Assembly: GCA_905250075.1 (NCBI GenBank)
Contig: CAJNOP010000207.1
Location: forward strand, 241,104 to 305,103
Direction: 5' to 3'
Source: Rotaria sp. Silwood1
Taxonomy: Eukaryota; Rotifera; Eurotatoria; Philodinida; Philodinidae
Length of the DNA stretch: 64,000 bases
Of the stretch, positions 49,024-60,892 are shown piece after piece. Positions within the stretch are counted from its first letter, which is position 1, and the number at the start of each line of letters is the position of its first letter. Made by a program: the position numbers and the translations under genes. The notes below the pieces were generated by a model. That model did not search any database, was not told the origin of the DNA, and saw only the letters and a list, made by a program, of their open reading frames with translations.

Positions 49024-49123
49024 NNNNNNNNNNNNNNNNNNNNNNNNNNNNNNNNNNNNNNNNNNNNNNNNNNNNNNNNNNNNNNNNNNNNNNNNNNNNN
49101 NNNNNNNNNNNNNNNNNNNNNNN
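49024..49123. other. Assembly gap (100 N)
   Basis: One hundred undetermined bases, the standard size for a gap of unknown length. Real missing sequence may be of any length. Confidence 0.95.
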
Positions 49124-50185
49124 ATATATATGCATATATTTCTGACAAGTGCGAATCATAAGATAGAACTAGCTATATCTGAAAATTTGTCGTTGCTATT
49201 CTGATTCAAAGAAACTAAAGTAATGTAGATGTTTCACGAAAATATATTAAAATAAATAATAACTTTGAAGATAATAAAAATACAAACTTAAGTTAGATGT
49301 GAGAACTATTAGAAAAACAATCATCTTAAGCAATGCTGATATTATCTTGAAACAGTTTTTATAATAAAATATGATCTTGGTTATTTTATTCTTAAAAATA
49401 AAATTTATTGATGAAATGCAATCCATTTAAAAAAAAATTATCGCTCAATTTTTCGTATTCAAGATTAGCCTTTTCTTTCAATCATAGCCTGCATTGGTAG
49501 ATGAGAGCGAGCAAGAAAGAAGCATAATCATGTGTAAAAATGAATAAATACATGTTCAGAGATGAAAATCAAATGAGAATATTTCAAATAACAAAATTGA
49601 AGTTTTCAAAGTTTTCTATAAAATAACTCAATTGTTCAATTTCTAAGTATTAAATTACATATGTAGTTTCTTTCAGCTGTATTATAGTTTCTCAAAAATA
49701 TATTATGAGTTTTATTCTAATACTTCAATTTTTTTAGTAATACTCAGAAAAACTGCTCATTCCTCCGTCAAAAAGCATTGATACTGTTTCTGCAGTTTTA
49801 ACAGACAGGATGCATCGTTACGTTTATGTCTTATTTAATTTTGTGTCTCATTCCAATATTGAAAATTATTATTCAAAACTTTTACATTTAAAAAGTTTAT
49901 AATTTGTCAATGCTTATCTTCTTCATAGTTTGAAGTTTTTCGATCAAAAAAGAATCAACATAATAGAATGAAAATATAATTATTATTCATTATTATCATG
50001 TCGATTTTTTTATTGAAATTGATAGACTTTGATATATTGAAAAATTGATTTCAATGAAATATATATGTGTGAGTCAGAAGACCTTATCTCATGATGATAA
50101 ATAATGATATTGTATTTGAATGTTGATTCAATGGAATTAGGCTTAAATAAGAAAACAAGAACGATGTACAAGACAGAACAGATTA
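49124..50185. other. Intergenic, no gene seen
   Basis: Very AT-rich; no supported feature before the tRNA-like sequence. Confidence 0.35.
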
Positions 50186-50190
50186 GAATA

Positions 50191-50258
50191 ATTCGCATGT
50201 AGCTGAGTGGCTGAAGAGCGTGGAATAACGCGACGCTGGTTCGAATCCAGTGCGAAGC
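50191..50258 (+). tRNA. tRNA-like sequence, isotype uncertain
   Basis: TTCGCAT and GTGCGAA can pair as a 7-bp acceptor stem. Between them lie a good A box (TAGCTGAGTGGC) and a perfect B box (GGTTCGAATCC), the latter in a CTGG/CCAG T stem. These are the internal RNA polymerase III promoter elements. The middle is abnormal: the only anticodon hairpin I can draw is GCGT/ACGC with a six-base loop (GGAATA), and there is no room for a normal variable arm. I therefore cannot assign an anticodon. It may be a degenerate tRNA or a tRNA-derived repeat; a run of T (TTTTTT) follows at about 50266, suitable as a terminator. Confidence 0.45.
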
Positions 50259-51624
50259 AGTTCATTTTTTTTCTGTTATGTACATATTTTTTCATTAAAT
50301 TTTGTTAAAATATTTTCTGCTTATGATCAGAAGTACCCTTTCGAAATCTGAACGTGAATGGGGTAATTGATCACGCTGAATCTGAATATGCTACTCTTAT
50401 TCATCAAGAATATAATCTTTTATGCTCAAATTTAATAGATATAGCGGACAGTGATTAGATTGATTCAGTTTTTCAAACTGAAGTTCCTTCTACCTAATTG
50501 AATTGAGTCTCATATACTTATGAGAATTTCAAGAAAAAAAATTTAAAAAAAAATTTTTGAATATGAATTAAAGAAAAGAACGTTTCAGATAACAAAAAAT
50601 ATTTTAGTCACCTAATAAATTGTTAAATTTTAATACTAATTTTAATATTTGGAATTTATAAAATTTTTATTATATAATTATATTTTTAAATAATTTTTTT
50701 AATTATAAACTATAATCGTGAAGAATGTTATACATTCTTCTGAATATATGTGCACGAAATTTTTCTTTTCGTTCTGTCGTATGTATGCATATATATATAT
50801 ATGTGTATACGCGTACGACAGAACGAAAGAAAAAACTAAAGAAAGTATAAAAAAGTTCTTCTTGTAGGGAATTTTGTTTGAAAAAGTTTTGCTTGGAACT
50901 ACACTATACCCCGCGCTCATATTCTAGGGTAATACTCAGTTTTTTGCGCTCTTTCTAACGATACCAATCTTACGTATTAGACTTTTAGAAAATTTTTTTT
51001 GATTGTTTGATATGTATAATCATACACCTTTAATCGATGAAAATCAGCCTTAACCAATTTTAATTGATTACTATAATATAATAACTGTTTCCGAGATTAT
51101 AATCGATTAAAGGTGTATGATTATAATCGATTATAATCTGATTTTTTTCCTTTTTTTCACATGAGTAACGTCGCTTTGGACAAAAAAAATGACACAGTAG
51201 ACAACTGGTATTATTAACTATGAAACAAACTAGTTGAACAACTATTGTGATGACGTGGGGAAAGAGGGATAGTAAGTCCAAAATCAGCAAAAAAGTGATG
51301 GCATAATAAATATTTTTCGATCATTTTATATCAGCTTAGGTTCACATTGAAAAATTAGAAGAAAAACGAATTAGAAAACTGATTGAATCATCATCATGTG
51401 AAACTGAAAAGAGCGATTCTTGTTTGCTATTGGTCTGTTTAAATCGCTTGATGCAAATAAAAAATTATCGATTTCGATTTCTTTTATTCTCTATGCTTGT
51501 TATTGAGATAAATAAAATGCTTCTCACGCTTGATTAGTCAAACATACAATAAACGTATATTCATTCTGTATAATGTATACAAAGCTATCGATTTGATATC
51601 CCATCTTCATGCAAACAACGTAGC
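50259..51624. other. Intergenic with two hairpins
   Basis: No gene is supported. At 50762-50835 TTTCGTTCTGTCGTA and TACGACAGAACGAAA flank an AT dinucleotide run. At 51017-51123 TAATCATACACCTTTAATCG and CGATTAAAGGTGTATGATTA form a second inverted repeat around a 65-base loop. Both look like small MITEs. Confidence 0.5.
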
Positions 51625-54600
51625 ATGGCAGAGACGCAACCATTATTAGTCACGACTGATACTTGTTCAAACGATGATATAAATGAGAAGAAAAATTCGT
51701 CATTTAGTCGAAGGCATGTCTAGAAAAAAAACATAACATTTTACTGAAGTACACACTAAAATAAAATGTGGCGCATGTGTTGCAATGAGCATCTCATATC
51801 ATACTTTTTATGTGTCGCATCTCGTGCGTTCTACGCTTGGTGATGTTATATAGCAGTGCAGAACGCAAAGATGTGACACATCAAAAGTGCGACACATGCA
51901 GCACATTTTATTTTAGTGTGTACGTATATCTAGATTGGGCGATATTAATCAATGGTTCAAATGTAAAACGAATGGTTGCGAGTTCAAACGATTAGATAGT
52001 GACAATCATTCCAATGGTACCGAACCGGTCATTCAATATTTTCAATTGGTAACTACAGTATCAATTAAATATGAATGCAGCATTTTTTTTTGTTTATCTT
52101 CTAGTTTCGTTTTGCTGATTGGATAGATTTTTTTCTAACATTCTTGGCATTATGTACTACAGTGATTGATAGCATAGCGTTCACTGCACGCGCCCTTCTT
52201 TTCTGTCAACTAACAGCCGCATGTGCTTTACAATCTTTTGTTGGACGTTGTTCTTCTTTATCACAAAATATATCGACAAGTAAGGATAATGGCAATGGAT
52301 GTCCATTGGGTATCGAACTAAATTCTTTCAATTATAATCATTTACACAAGTAATGTCACAATACCTATAGAATTTCGATGAAATTTGTCATCATCATTTT
52401 TAGATTTTGTCCTAACGTAACAATTACTTCTACATCATCATCAAATTTCTCTGAAAATGGTTTCCGATCCGACATAATGAACAAACTACAATGGCTATTT
52501 AGTATGTAGACTAAATCAGAGCTTTTTCGTATTAGACAATATGATTTATTCTTAGTTTTTGCTTCAATTGAATTCATATGCTCTTTCATTCAATGTTACT
52601 TTTTGACCGTGACTGCAAGACGTCAAACGTGTCGAATACGTGTTCTTCTCTTTCGTTCACTTCTCCAACGTGTCGGTGAACAAAAGTTAACATTCAAATG
52701 TATACGAATCATTTCTTTCATTGTTTAGAATATAACTTATTTCGATAAAAATTCGGCCAGTTCGTTTAATGTCAAACTATTTGAGTGAGTTAGATTCGTT
52801 GAAAAGGTTTTTCTTTTCGATATTCATAGCAAACGATGTTTATCATTCGATAGAAATATTGACAATTTGAGTAAAGCCATTGGCCTTGAATTATCGAAGT
52901 ATCTACTTGGAATATTTTCGACAATTTTTACTGTTCTTCTCTGCTTTTTCATTGATTGGAAATTGACACTAATCTTATTATGTGTTGCACCATTAGTCAT
53001 AAGGAGTCATTTCGAAAATTTGTCGCCCTTTTTAATTATCCTCCCTTGTATCATCCTTTTCTTTGGCGTCCTACGATAATCCTTTATCAAAATGAGTACT
53101 CTTTTATGACCTCCTTCACGAACGTCTACTAACCGGTTCATTTATCTTTTCCAAGGTATAGATTTTCTTATTATTGATAGAGTTCAAAATTCCTGAATTA
53201 TTCGAATAGATTACAACGACAGCATCAATAAATGAACTAAATTCATATAGCAAAGCCGGACAAATTATTCAAGAAGTATTCGGTTCTCTTCGAACGGTTC
53301 TTTCCCTCAATGGGCAAACATTCGAAAAGAAACGGTAGATTTTGCGAAAAGCTCATTTGGAAAAAAATTTTCTCGTTTGACTCGATGCATAGATATGAAA
53401 CTGAATTACGTAAAATCCATTGGAATAGTATTCTAAAAGGAGCTGCCTTTGGTCTTCTAACTGGTTGGGTCTATTTGATGGCCTATATCATATATTCTAC
53501 TGGCTTCATGTTTAGCATCGCTTTTATGCATGACAAATATTTCAAATTCAATCTGAGCAATATTCTTATTGTAAGATCGTTATCAAACAGACTGAAATGT
53601 GTTCTCTCTTTTTCAATAGATTGTTATTAGTTTTGCACGAAGAATAACATTTGTGGCATTGATTAGCCCTTTTCTACAATCATTGGAGGAAGCTCGCAGT
53701 GCATTGTCACCTGTATTTCGACTTATTGATGAGGTAAATTTCAAGAATTTTTTTTCCGTCAATACCATTCTTATTTAAAAACAAAACTACGCGAAGGATT
53801 GTTAGATTTTCTATAGATTTTATTATTATTATTTAGAACGGAGAAACAGATATAAATGAACCTGAAATATTTGAAGATTCGAATAAAAAAGGTCAAACAA
53901 TCGATATTAACGGTGATATTCACTTTCACGATGTCAATTTTACGTATCCCAATCGATCAGAAGTGTCTGCATTAAGAAATCTCACACTAGTTGCTCGTGC
54001 TGGTGAGACTACTGCTTTGGTCGGTCCGAGTGGTTGTGGTGAGTTTATGGATATAATATTTGTATTTTTAATAATGAATTTTTTATTCATGAATTAGGAA
54101 AAAGTACTTGTATATCATTATTACTTCGATTTTATGAGCCTGCATCAGGACAAATTACTATCAATGGTCATTCAATTGACACATTCAACGTGAAACAACT
54201 TCGACAAAATATTGCTGTTGTCAGTCAAGAACCTGTATGCTTTGTTCCTCTTGTCTTATTTTCTACTCACTTTCTATTGACATAGATTCTACTTAGTACA
54301 AGTATTTATGAAAATATTCGCTATGGAAAAGAAAATGCTACCAAAGCAGAAATCGAAGAAGCAGCACGTCAAGCAAATGCTCACGATTTTATCATACGAT
54401 TATTGGATGTTTGTATTATATGTCCATTTCTGTCTAGCGAAGATTTATAAGCTAAGTTTTTCTTTTTCGTATTTTATTTCATAGAAATACGAAACACGCA
54501 TCGGAGAAAATGGTACACAATTGAGTGGTGGTGAAAAGCAACGGTTGGCTTTGGCTCGTGCTCTTGTCAAACAACCGACTGTGCTCTTATTAGATGAAGC

Positions 54601-57600
54601 AACAAGTGCACTTGACTATGCTAATGAGAAAATTGTTCAACAGTCTTTAGATCAAGCTTGCAAAGGTTTGCAAAATTAAATATCGAATTCGATCTTGAAT
54701 ACCATGTGTTTCAAAATTATTTGACAACATTTTCACAAAGATAAATTCGAAAATTCGATAACATGTTTTCGCTTTCTACACTTATAGATTTTTTTGCGAC
54801 ACTTTGTGCATAAAAAAGTGTTTTTATTTGGCTTCCTGCCACAAAAAATGGCAAGTAATCAGTAAAAAATGCGTTTCTGCATAACGCATATATTGCTTGT
54901 CAAAATTTATCAATATAGTACTTCACAGTAACATAATATAAATCGGAGAGAATGAAATTTCGTGCTTTTGAATGTTGTTGATGTCAGATATTCGTAGCAT
55001 AATTATGATACTATCTTTTGCTTTCATTCTTGTGAAAATGTTTTCTTTTGTAGAAAATTCAACATTAAATCTTTTGAATAAAACTTTGTCTAAAACTATG
55101 AAAATCGAAAAAAATATTGGGGAAATACATGGATCCTCATTCTTTTTCAATTCTCATTATATATATGCATTCATAGGTCGCACAACGATTGTCATTACTC
55201 ATGATTTGAAAACCATTCGAAATGCACATCGTATTTATGTTCTGACGAATGGACATGTTATTGAGCAAGGTCAACATGAAAAATTGATGGCAGATGAAAG
55301 AAGTATCTATCGAGAAACGGTGAAAATTCAACAAGCAGAGACAACTGAAGATGATACCGATACGATAATGAACCAAGCAATAGTTGAAGATGATGATAAG
55401 CAAAAAACTATTGGTGTGTATGCACTAGTTTTTCTTGAATCATTTTGATACAATATACTTTTCAATTAGTTGAAGGTTCTCGACTTCTGAGCGATGATGA
55501 TAAAGCTGACGTCGATCAAGTAATTAATATTAGATGCTTCTATCATGATAGTTTTTAATAGCTGCTATGTTTATTAGAGTTTATCAAGTGAAAGTCGTCG
55601 GCCGATATTTGTTCGATTGATATCAATGAATAGTCCCGAGTGGAAAATCATACTTATCGGTTGTTTAGCATGTCTAGCTAGTGGTGCAAGTCAATCAGTC
55701 TTTGCCATTCTACTCAGCAAAATCATAGATGTAAGTCATTCAATCGTACACCATAATATTGTATGATTACTTAATATTTAGGCATTTGGCGAATGTGATT
55801 ATGTCAAACAACGTCGTCATGTATTTGTTCTAAGCTCTCTACTCTTGGTTATCGGTGCTGTAATATTGTGTATTCATCTTATTCAAGTAAGATTCTTATC
55901 AATATAAATACACAGATGATCGTCACAGCTGTCAAATTTGAAGCTAAATGAATGAGATATCATCTCAAGAATTAATATAAGATACTTAAGAGAGGATTCA
56001 TGAGAGAACCTACCAACTTTGTATGAGTCCGACAGCTGCTAAAATTTCGATTTTCGATTTAATTATCTCAAACGATAGATCATCATTAGAATACTTCAAA
56101 TTCAAAATATTAGCTCTTTCTGTCTTTTCTGTAAAAAGTGCCAAAGCATAAAAGTAACACACCCATTGAAACTTGGTCAAAATATCGCAGTTTTTGAGTA
56201 CTCTTAGTATTTTACAGTTTTCTCTGTGTCTGAAGATTCTTTCGAGTTTGGTGACGTTTCAAAAGATGCGGAAATGTTTTCTCTACAAAATTGGATAATT
56301 CGGTCCAAGCTGGATCACACTGTTCGAAAGTGTTTTTCTTTTTTTCTGAAAGCCCTTACAATTCTGCATCGTTTAAGGTGTAACTCAAAAGATAAACATA
56401 TTGATAGCCAAAGTTAGTCCAAATCAAAAATGTTGATGAGTGATGCACATTCCTATCCATTTGCACCCATAATCAGAATAATGCATATATTACGTTCACT
56501 GAAACCAAAAATCTGGTTTCAGATTCGTAATTAGCATGAAAAACTGAGTATAACAACGTGGTTTCATTAAATATAAAGGAAATCTAGTTCAAAATATCCT
56601 GTCCAGTACAAATAACTGAAGAATATCTCAAAGTCTACTTTTATAGACCTCTCTATAGGTAATTGTGAGGAGATATGGAACGAAAAGTTTTACTCCATAC
56701 AGAATCGGTGCATTCTTACCTTCAAAAGTATCTATTTATGTGCTCTTAAAGTTTGCATAGCTGTCGAGAAAATTGGATTTCTCATGGTCTTGGTAGCAAA
56801 AATATAAAAAACTGTGAAAAATTGCGTCCATGTTTGATAGCATATTCTGAATCAGCACGAAAAACCACGTCGAAAATCATATTCTTTAGAAAAAAGTTTT
56901 TCACGAAAAATCAACCCCTGCGAGGACCACAGACAGAATTTTGGAGTGTGGATATGGATGTGTATATGAGTTTGACTCTTCTCTTAATTCATAGCACACC
57001 CATCCACACTCATACCCATTGGCAGTACCAGCGCCTAATCAGCATATGAGCACCTTTAATTTTAAAACGTGTGGGTAACGATTTGAATCCAGACCCGTAA
57101 ACTCCAGGACGATATTCTTCAAGCATATATTATGTTTGAAGATACCATTAAATTCATTGTATTTGTTCATCATTATCAAAATAGGCGATAAGAGATGAAG
57201 ACAATGTACTAAGAAGTCAAGATGTGAATTTATTTACTGGTCAGACCCAACAGATACATATGTTTATATGAGATATTCGACCAATTTAGATCTAGATAAA
57301 GGAACAGGCGAGAGAAAAAAAGCGAGGATGAGTGCAATGCAGAGAACAAATACAATGTGTATTTGGATCTCGATCCAGAACCAAGCAACATATGCACCAA
57401 TCTCTAACTGAAGTTTGTTTTCGAAATTTCTATTAATGATGTCTTTATTATGTTCAGTTGGTCCGTTACACAAGTTCATTTTCATGAACTTGTCCATATT
57501 CAAACAAGAATTGAACTTACATGTGTTAATATGTATAAAAACAACAAAAAGATAAAAAACCAATTTACTCTTACTACAGACTGTTGTGAGAAAAAATACC

Positions 57601-59929
57601 ATCTGGTTTTCTGATGTATGTTTTGTTGTTTGATTTCTATTTTTTATTTGTGATTAATACACCATACAACGCAGTAAAGTCTATACTTTTTTGTTATATA
57701 TTCATTCTTGGAAAAAACAACGAACTATAATAGTTTGAAGTAAAAAAACACATATGGAAGAAATTTTATTGAGGTTTACTGTAATATATCCATCGTTCGT
57801 TACATATTTTTTTGTGTTTTTAATCTTCATAGTTTATTGCATTTGCCTGGTCAGGATCGAAATTAACACAACGCATTCGTATAAAAGCTTTCGAACAACT
57901 CCTTTGTCAAGAAGTTGCCTATTTCGAACGTCCGGAAAATAGTTCTGGTGCTATTTGTAATCGTCTTTCATCAGAAGCATTAGCTATTCAACAGATGGTT
58001 ACTTCACGTCTAAGCATTGTATGTGATGCTTCGGCTACATTTGGATTTGGTCTTTTACTCGGCTTTTTTCTTAACTGGCAGTTGGCTTTAGTCTTCTTTA
58101 TCTTCCATCTCTTCGTGCTTATATTGGTTTTTATACAAATAAAATGGCAAGCCAGAATCAACAAACGTTCTCATCGTCTTATCGGACAAGCAAGTTCAGT
58201 AAGAAAAGAAAATAATTGTAGTTTTCTTTTTGACTTTATCCATTATCTTTATGGTCTCTTCTTCTTATGTATAGCTTGCGGTAGAAGTTATTCACAATAT
58301 GCGCACAATAAAACAACTGGCTATTGAAAAAGCACTTGTCAAACAATTTTCTCAACTGCTTTATGACGAGTTAATGTAAATATCGTATTCATAATTGTTT
58401 TCTATCTTTCATTTTTATATGAATGCTTTAGAACTCGTCGAAAAGATACAATCATATCAGCATTGCTTAATGGAATCTATTGGGGTTTCCCATCATTTAT
58501 TGTAGCATTTATCTATTGGTATGGTCTTAAACTTGTCGAACACCATCAAATTAACTTGAAAAACATGGTTATGTACGTAATACACAATATTCTGTGATCG
58601 AAAGAGGATAAAAGATTTGAATTTTTTTAGTATCTTCGTTTTCGTCATTTTATTTTTCGAATTCTTTCGAGTCGTTTTAACCTTGTAAGTTGTCAAAAAT
58701 GAACTGCTCACTCCTATGAATGTATATATTCGTAGAACCCGGCATATAGGCGCTTCATTATCTGCAGCTCAAACTTTCTTCAATTTATTTGATCGTATAC
58801 CAACTATTGATAATAGCTCAAAGGAAGGTCGAGCATTGGTAAGTTTATTTTATTTTTTCTCACGAAAATTTGTCTCATCAAGTAAATACGATAATAATAG
58901 AGTGATTTCCATGGTACCATCGAGTTTGATCAAGTAAAATTTGCTTATCCATCTCGACCAACTGCACTCATTCTGAATAAATTTCAAATGAAAATGGAAC
59001 CTGGTACGTTTCATATTTTTGTTGATTTTAGCTAACAACTGTTGTTTTTTCTTTTTCTTGAGTAGGTCAACGCGTGGCTCTTGTCGGTAGGTGAATGTTC
59101 ATTGTCATATCTGAACACAGGTATGTCATCTATTCACGCAGGTGCATCTGGTTGTGGCAAATCAACTGTTATCCAGCTCTTGGAACGATTCTTTGATGCT
59201 ACACATGGTCAATTAGTATGTCTAGAAATGGTCAAACTAATCCTCGAAATGATCTACTTCTATAAATTTAGTTGCTCGATGGAGTCGACATTCGAACATT
59301 GAATCTTCATTGGCTTCGCTCGCAAATCGGCCTCGTTAGTCAAGAACCTATCTTATTCGACATGACTATTGCTGAGAATATAGCATATGGTCAAGAGAAC
59401 GTGTCTCTTGATGACATTATAGAAGCAGCTACCAAAGCGAATATTCATCAATTCATTCAGCAGTTGCCTCTAGTGAGTAAAACATTAAATAAAGTGTGAT
59501 TGCCTTTTTATGATCTATGAGAATTAGGGATATGAGACAAGAGCTGGTCTAAAAGGTGGTCATTTGTCCGGTGGTGAAAAACAACGCATAGCTATTGCTC
59601 GAATCCTTCTTCGTCGACCGAAAGTATTTTTATTGGATGAGATTACTAGTGCTATGGATGCAAAAAATCAACAGGTTTGTTTTCTGTCTATTCGATAAGC
59701 GTATTAAGAACATTCTATTTAGATTGTGCAAGAAACTCTTGAACAAATTCAACTAGAAGAATCGAATCAATCATTCTTGATCATCGCTCATCGACTATCA
59801 ACTATTAGTTCATGTGATCAAATTTGTGTTCTTGACAAAGGTTTTTTGATCGAAAGTGGCACTCATACAGAATTAATGCAACGACGTGCAGCTTATTATC
59901 AAATTGTTATGCGAACTGATGTACAATAA
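51625..59929 (+). CDS. ABCB-type full ABC transporter (multidrug/P-glycoprotein family), many exons
   Basis: About 20 or more exons separated mostly by 45-60-nt GT-AG introns encode TMD-NBD-TMD-NBD, the layout of ABCB (P-glycoprotein-like) exporters, which pump hydrophobic compounds across membranes using ATP. Exon 1 is 51625-51717 (MAETQPLLV). TM1 is in 52105-52349 ([16 protein letters not shown]). NBD1 has Walker A GPSGCGKST split by an intron at 54039, signature [15 protein letters not shown], Walker [12 protein letters not shown] (about 54590) and H-loop ITHDL (55195). NBD2 has GASGCGKST (about 59145), [27 protein letters not shown] and IAHRL, ending at TAA 59927. Two introns are long: 54666-55176 and 55887-57832. 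Doubts concern TMD1: an in-frame TAG at 52506 (or an 18-nt intron), and an unexplained stretch at about 53000-53120 with no good splice sites. It is therefore either active with odd splicing or recently damaged. Confidence 0.85.
51750..51921. mobile_element. Palindromic MITE in the first ABC-transporter intron
   Basis: ACACACTAAAATAAAATGTG at the left is mirrored by CACATTTTATTTTAGTGTGT at the right. The arms continue (GGCGCATGTGT against ACATGCAGC, and TATGTGTCGCATC against GATGTGACACAT). The element is about 172 bp and non-coding. It sits downstream of the exon 1 donor at 51718, so it should be spliced out. Confidence 0.7.
52502..52519 (+). other. 18-base in-frame segment with stop codon and splice-like ends
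   Basis: This stretch in ABC exon 4 begins GTATGT and ends CAG, and contains CTAAA close to the end. Left in, it places TAG in frame in the first membrane domain. Removed, the frame reads [17 protein letters not shown] without interruption. It could be an ultra-short intron or a nonsense mutation with chance flanks. Confidence 0.4.
54666..55176 (+). other. Long ABC-transporter intron (511 nt)
   Basis: The donor follows CAAAG and the acceptor is TTCATAG before GTCGCACAACG, joining ACKG to [10 protein letters not shown]. Its length is about ten times that of its neighbours, so something probably inserted here. The only open frames inside are AT-rich and unsupported. Confidence 0.7.
56944..57020. 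repeat. Telomere-like GT/CA hairpin inside the ABC intron
   Basis: GAGTGTGGATATGGATGTGT is followed by the spacer GACTCTTCTCTTAATTCA and then CACACCCATCCACACTCATA. The spacer resembles that at 33028 (GAGTCTTCTTTTCA), so this family has a conserved loop as well as a conserved stem. Confidence 0.55.
57264..57602 (-). CDS. Possible nested gene fragment, transmembrane protein
   Basis: A 112-codon minus-strand frame inside the ABC intron has a hydrophobic N-terminal stretch ([12 protein letters not shown]), a hydrophilic middle ([20 protein letters not shown]) and a strong TM helix ([15 protein letters not shown]). Composition is more protein-like than the flanks. The Cys-bearing loop followed by an A-x-W helix loosely recalls the last loop and helix of TMEM179-like four-TM proteins, but that is a weak resemblance. 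A TCAG acceptor-like site precedes its start, so upstream exons may exist or it may be a transposed fragment. Confidence 0.3.
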   Translation of the reverse strand: MVFFLTTVCSKSKLVFYLFVVFIHINTCKFNSCLNMDKFMKMNLCNGPTEHNKDIINRNFENKLQLEIGAYVAWFWIEIQIHIVFVLCIALILAFFLSPVPLSRSKLVEYLI

Positions 59930-60892
59930 CTATTCTTGTCTTTATCATAGCAGAAATAGCTACTTATTTGAAGAATATTGTCAGCTAATAAAGCAACATT
60001 TACAATTTCTACAGTTTTCCCACGTCAATTTGAGCGAACTTAAAGTCCACCTTCGATATCTATGTCGTAAACGTCTTCTTTTTTTTAATTCGCATCTGTT
60101 AGATATTGTTAGTAGTTACACGCAAAGAAATGTACATCGAATATGCAGTTAGAATATAAAATCAAAAGAATCAGTACAATGAAATCGTAAATGAATTCGA
60201 TTCTTCTTCATCTGAAAAAATAGAATCATTCTCTTGTCGCCTAACATACTCCAGTTAGACATAAAAGCGTGGTACAGGTAGTTCTAGTTTTGAGAATATC
60301 TGTACAACGGAGCGACATTCGCTACATTGCACATGTTTTTCTTTTCTTTCTCGATTCCTTTTTTTTCGTTGTCATCTCTGTTTTCTCTCTGTTTCTGTCT
60401 CTCTCTTCTTCTTCTTTTGTGTGTCGTCGTAGCTCTCCGTTCCTTCGTATATATCTAATATGCGGAAAATGGTCTTTTGATCACTAAATCCTTCATCATT
60501 AGCCCTAGTAAACATATAAAACTCAAATAATGAGTATTGTATAAACACGCATTTCAAGTGATTCTGCTTTCACGTAACATTTACCTATAGCAAAAAATAT
60601 CGATACTGAAGCAATCTGAGCGCATCTTCATTGATAGTTGAAACGGTAAGTTAGCTAGAAAAAAAATCAAAGAAACAAGTAGAAATTTGAGTTGACTACT
60701 TTATCGGACTTCTTTTGTATTATATTCAGATTTCAAACTCATCATTATTTTTGGATTCGCTTTTTTGTTGATTACTGATTGCTCCATTTAATGTGATATG
60801 CCGATTCAAGCAGACGTATCAAGTTCGAAATGATCGATATTTATTTGTACTTGTACAGTTTCGATATAGAATCGGAAAAACAAATCAGTATT
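59930..60892. other. Gap between ABC transporter and homocitrate synthase
   Basis: The two genes converge here. There is a pyrimidine-rich run at 60340-60420. No gene or clear polyadenylation signal was found. Confidence 0.35.

Larger units (their letters stand above)
55887..57832 (+). other. Very long ABC-transporter intron (1,946 nt)
   Basis: Donor GTAAGA follows HLIQ and the acceptor TCATAG precedes FIAFAWSG, a seamless junction in the second membrane domain. All but one other intron in the second half are far shorter. It holds a GT/CA hairpin (56944-57020) and an opposite-strand hydrophobic frame (57264-57602), so it is likely an insertion hot spot or contains an acquired segment. Confidence 0.75.

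Noticed and set aside
50191-50258. Assigning a serine or leucine tRNA from the A-box context
   Set aside because: The anticodon arm cannot be folded normally, so an isotype would be a guess.
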